Source: Bacillota bacterium
Lineage (GTDB): Bacteria > Bacillota > UBA4882 > UBA8346
NCBI GenBank assembly: GCA_023415375.1
Contig: JAEZKW010000231.1
Location: 1-7,579, forward strand
Direction of reading: 5' to 3'
DNA: 7,579 nucleotides
The notes below the pieces were generated by a model that saw nothing but the letters and a program-made list of their open reading frames with translations, did no database searches and was not told where the DNA came from. Made by a program: the position numbers and the translations under genes. The first letter of the stretch is position 1. Each line of letters begins with the position of its first letter. This document shows positions 6,372-7,579 of the stretch, piece after piece.

Positions 6372-7127
6372 CTATCTTCTTCCAAATACCTGCTTTAAAA
6401 TATCGGTTACTCTGGCCAACGGGTCCTTGCGGATTTTCTTTTCCTCTTCTCCTACCAGATAAAACAATCCATCCAAAGCTTTGTCGACCACATATTCATC
6501 GATGTTCACCGGTTCAATCTTGATAAGTGGTACCGATTTTGCTTTATCTGCCAATGCTTTGTAGTTTCGAGTGACTCCCACATTGTTGGTGGCTTCGCTT
6601 ATCACCGGTTGAAAAGCTCTCCGGAGCTCATCCGAAGTTTTCATTTTAAAATATTCAGTGGCTGCCGTATCATTACCCTGAAGAATCTTCCGGGCATCCC
6701 CAAAACTCATACCTTTAATTGCGTCCCAAAAGATTTTCCTAGCAGCAGGGGCTGCCTGTCCAGCGGCACGGTTCATACTTAGGATATAATCATCCACTAT
6801 TTTATCATTTCCGGTTTTGCGCAATACTTTTTCGGCCTTCCGCAGTTGATCAGGCATCGAAATCTTAATTACGGGATTACCAAAATAACCATCTTTTTGC
6901 CCCGAGGAATTCACTGCATTATCGGTACCGACATGGAGTGCCTCTTTCAGTCCGGCGATGATTTGTTCCTCACTCAATTCTCTGTTTCCTGAGTCTTCCC
7001 CATTCTTACTTTGCAGGGCCTTTACTTTTTTCGGTAAATCTTTTTCCCATCCTGCCCATACCAAAGATGAAGAAATCAATAAGGTAAAGATGATAAAGGA
7101 CCACCAAAATTTTTCACGGATGAACAC
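6372..7127 (-). CDS. DUF4197 family secreted protein (5' end uncertain)
   Basis: A protein of about 250 residues recognisable as DUF4197 from ordered conserved segments: GLKEALHVGTDNAV (59-72), KDGYFGNPVIKI (78-89), MNRAAGQAAPAARKIFWDAIKGM (118-140), the hallmark NDTAATEYF (152-160), and the C-terminal block YVVDKALDGLFYLVGEEEKKIR (from 222). The family has no established function. A signal peptide is clear, with a hydrophobic run FIIFTLLI and likely cleavage after VWA (residue 25). There is no cysteine, so it is not a lipoprotein and should be exported as a soluble protein. The listed GTG start (7127) overlaps the Shine-Dalgarno AAAGGAG (7127-7133), which is implausible. A GTG at 7115-7117, 9 bases after that site, is out of frame by one base. 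It is a single-gene unit ending in its own terminator. The family call is firm and the first few codons are not. Confidence 0.88.
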   Translation of the reverse strand: MFIREKFWWSFIIFTLLISSSLVWAGWEKDLPKKVKALQSKNGEDSGNRELSEEQIIAGLKEALHVGTDNAVNSSGQKDGYFGNPVIKISMPDQLRKAEKVLRKTGNDKIVDDYILSMNRAAGQAAPAARKIFWDAIKGMSFGDARKILQGNDTAATEYFKMKTSDELRRAFQPVISEATNNVGVTRNYKALADKAKSVPLIKIEPVNIDEYVVDKALDGLFYLVGEEEKKIRKDPLARVTDILKQVFGRR

Positions 7128-7195
7128 TCCTTTGATTCGAACATTCTTAATTAATGCTCCTAGCCTGTTACCTTCGTTTAAAAATCGATTAGACT

Positions 7196-7223
7196 ATTAT
7201 AGGAACATCCCATATATTCAAAA
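7196..7223 (-). promoter_or_regulatory. Possible sigma-A promoter for the DUF4197 gene
   Basis: A perfect TATAAT on the minus strand (7196-7201) lies about 70 bp before the DUF4197 ribosome site. The best -35 is only TTTTGA (7218-7223, 16-bp spacer), preceded by an A/T-rich tract that could serve as an UP-like element. The -10 is strong and the -35 weak. Confidence 0.4.
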
Positions 7224-7285
7224 AAAATTTTAGATAAAAACACTTTTTTAAATTGTAGGGGAGATTCTACATCAATTCCTTATTT

Positions 7286-7293
7286 AAAGGAGG
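7286..7293 (+). promoter_or_regulatory. Ribosome binding site of the divergent gene
   Basis: AAAGGAGG ends 4 bases before the ATG at 7298. This strong match, in a region with no other plus-strand signal, is the main evidence that the following reading frame is a real gene. I found no convincing plus-strand promoter upstream. A short inverted repeat TGTAG/CTACA (7254-7258 and 7267-7271) lies just before it. Confidence 0.75.
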
Positions 7294-7297
7294 AAAC

Positions 7298-7579
7298 ATG
7301 ATTTCTTTGAAAATTTCCATATCCGTACATCCAATGGCCGAGTTAAAGACTAAAATTAAGTTAGAAAGCGATAGTCCCGAAAAAGGCTTACCATTTGAAA
7401 ATTTGGTCGTTGAGGCTTTACCCACTACAATGGATAGCACTGACCTTCGACTACAATTCATCAACGCGCACATGCACGACTTCAGTTACGATCAAAATAA
7501 GCCTATTGAACCATTGGCCTCTCCCAAAAAATCTTGGTGGAAAAGGTTTTTAGCCTATTACTTCCCAACGAATTCTGTA
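7298..7579 (+). CDS. Hypothetical protein, 5' fragment running off the window
   Basis: An open frame of 94 codons from ATG to the window edge with no stop, beginning MISLKISISVHPMAELK. I do not recognise it. It has no signal peptide or clear membrane segment in the visible part. There is a hydrophilic central region (SDSPEKGLPFENLVVEALPT), and a Lys/Trp/aromatic stretch near residues 77-90 (KKSWWKRFLAYYFP) that looks like an amphipathic or membrane-proximal segment. It is transcribed away from the DUF4197 gene, with about 170 bp between the two starts. The strong ribosome site and uninterrupted frame support it as real. Function cannot be given from this fragment. Confidence 0.65.
   Translation, partial: MISLKISISVHPMAELKTKIKLESDSPEKGLPFENLVVEALPTTMDSTDLRLQFINAHMHDFSYDQNKPIEPLASPKKSWWKRFLAYYFPTNSV

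Noticed and set aside
6177..6398. 73-codon plus-strand open frame in the gap upstream of dnaK
   Set aside because: It has no ribosome site, is AT-rich and low in complexity, and runs through the CtsR box and the terminator hairpin into the 3' end of the DUF4197 gene.
7267..7473. 68-codon minus-strand open frame at the right end
   Set aside because: It lies antisense to the frame starting at 7298, which has a strong ribosome site. Nothing comparable precedes this one.

Overview
The window looks like part of a Bacillota (Firmicutes-like) chromosome. The support is strong AGGAGG-type ribosome binding sites on nearly every gene, one exact match to the CtsR operator, and sigma-A-like promoter elements. 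Two things fit a monoderm Bacillota less well. The DnaK carries the N-terminal insert usual in Gram-negative DnaK, and the gene upstream encodes a DUF4197 protein, a family I associate mainly with diderm bacteria. A deep-branching or diderm Bacillota, or a horizontally acquired locus, would reconcile these points. That is inference, and I cannot name a genus.

Layout (almost everything reads on the minus strand, so genes run right to left): 7127-6372 encodes a secreted DUF4197 protein, followed by a hairpin/T-tract terminator (about 6294-6333). The 406-bp gap 5966-6371 then holds that terminator, a perfect CtsR box (6268-6284), a good sigma-A promoter candidate (6119-6147), a degenerate CtsR-like box (6090-6106), and the dnaK leader. 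Next come dnaK (5965-4067), a zinc-finger-less dnaJ/cbpA-type gene (3925-2990), a MerR-like cbpM modulator (2987-2673), and clpB, which runs off the left edge (2560-1) about ten residues short of its usual end. On the plus strand, a divergent unrecognised gene starts at 7298 and runs off the right edge.

Function: DnaK, its type II J-protein, a CbpM-like J-domain modulator and the ClpB disaggregase form a complete refolding and disaggregation team on one transcript. The arrangement resembles the Thermus dnaK-grpE-dnaJ-dafA-clpB operon, but with no grpE and with CbpM in the dafA position. No grpE, hrcA or CIRCE element is visible, so this may be a second, CtsR-controlled chaperone set that borrows GrpE from elsewhere.

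The most unusual non-coding structure is the dnaK-dnaJ spacer. It consists almost entirely of 18 consecutive 7-bp units (3940-4065) with no indel. The units are GGCT-oriented in the first two thirds and AGCC-oriented in the last third, giving a large imperfect palindrome. A shorter relative lies in the cbpM-clpB spacer. The second oddity is the 5' end of the DUF4197 gene, where adding one base to an A-tract would restore a textbook start and signal peptide.
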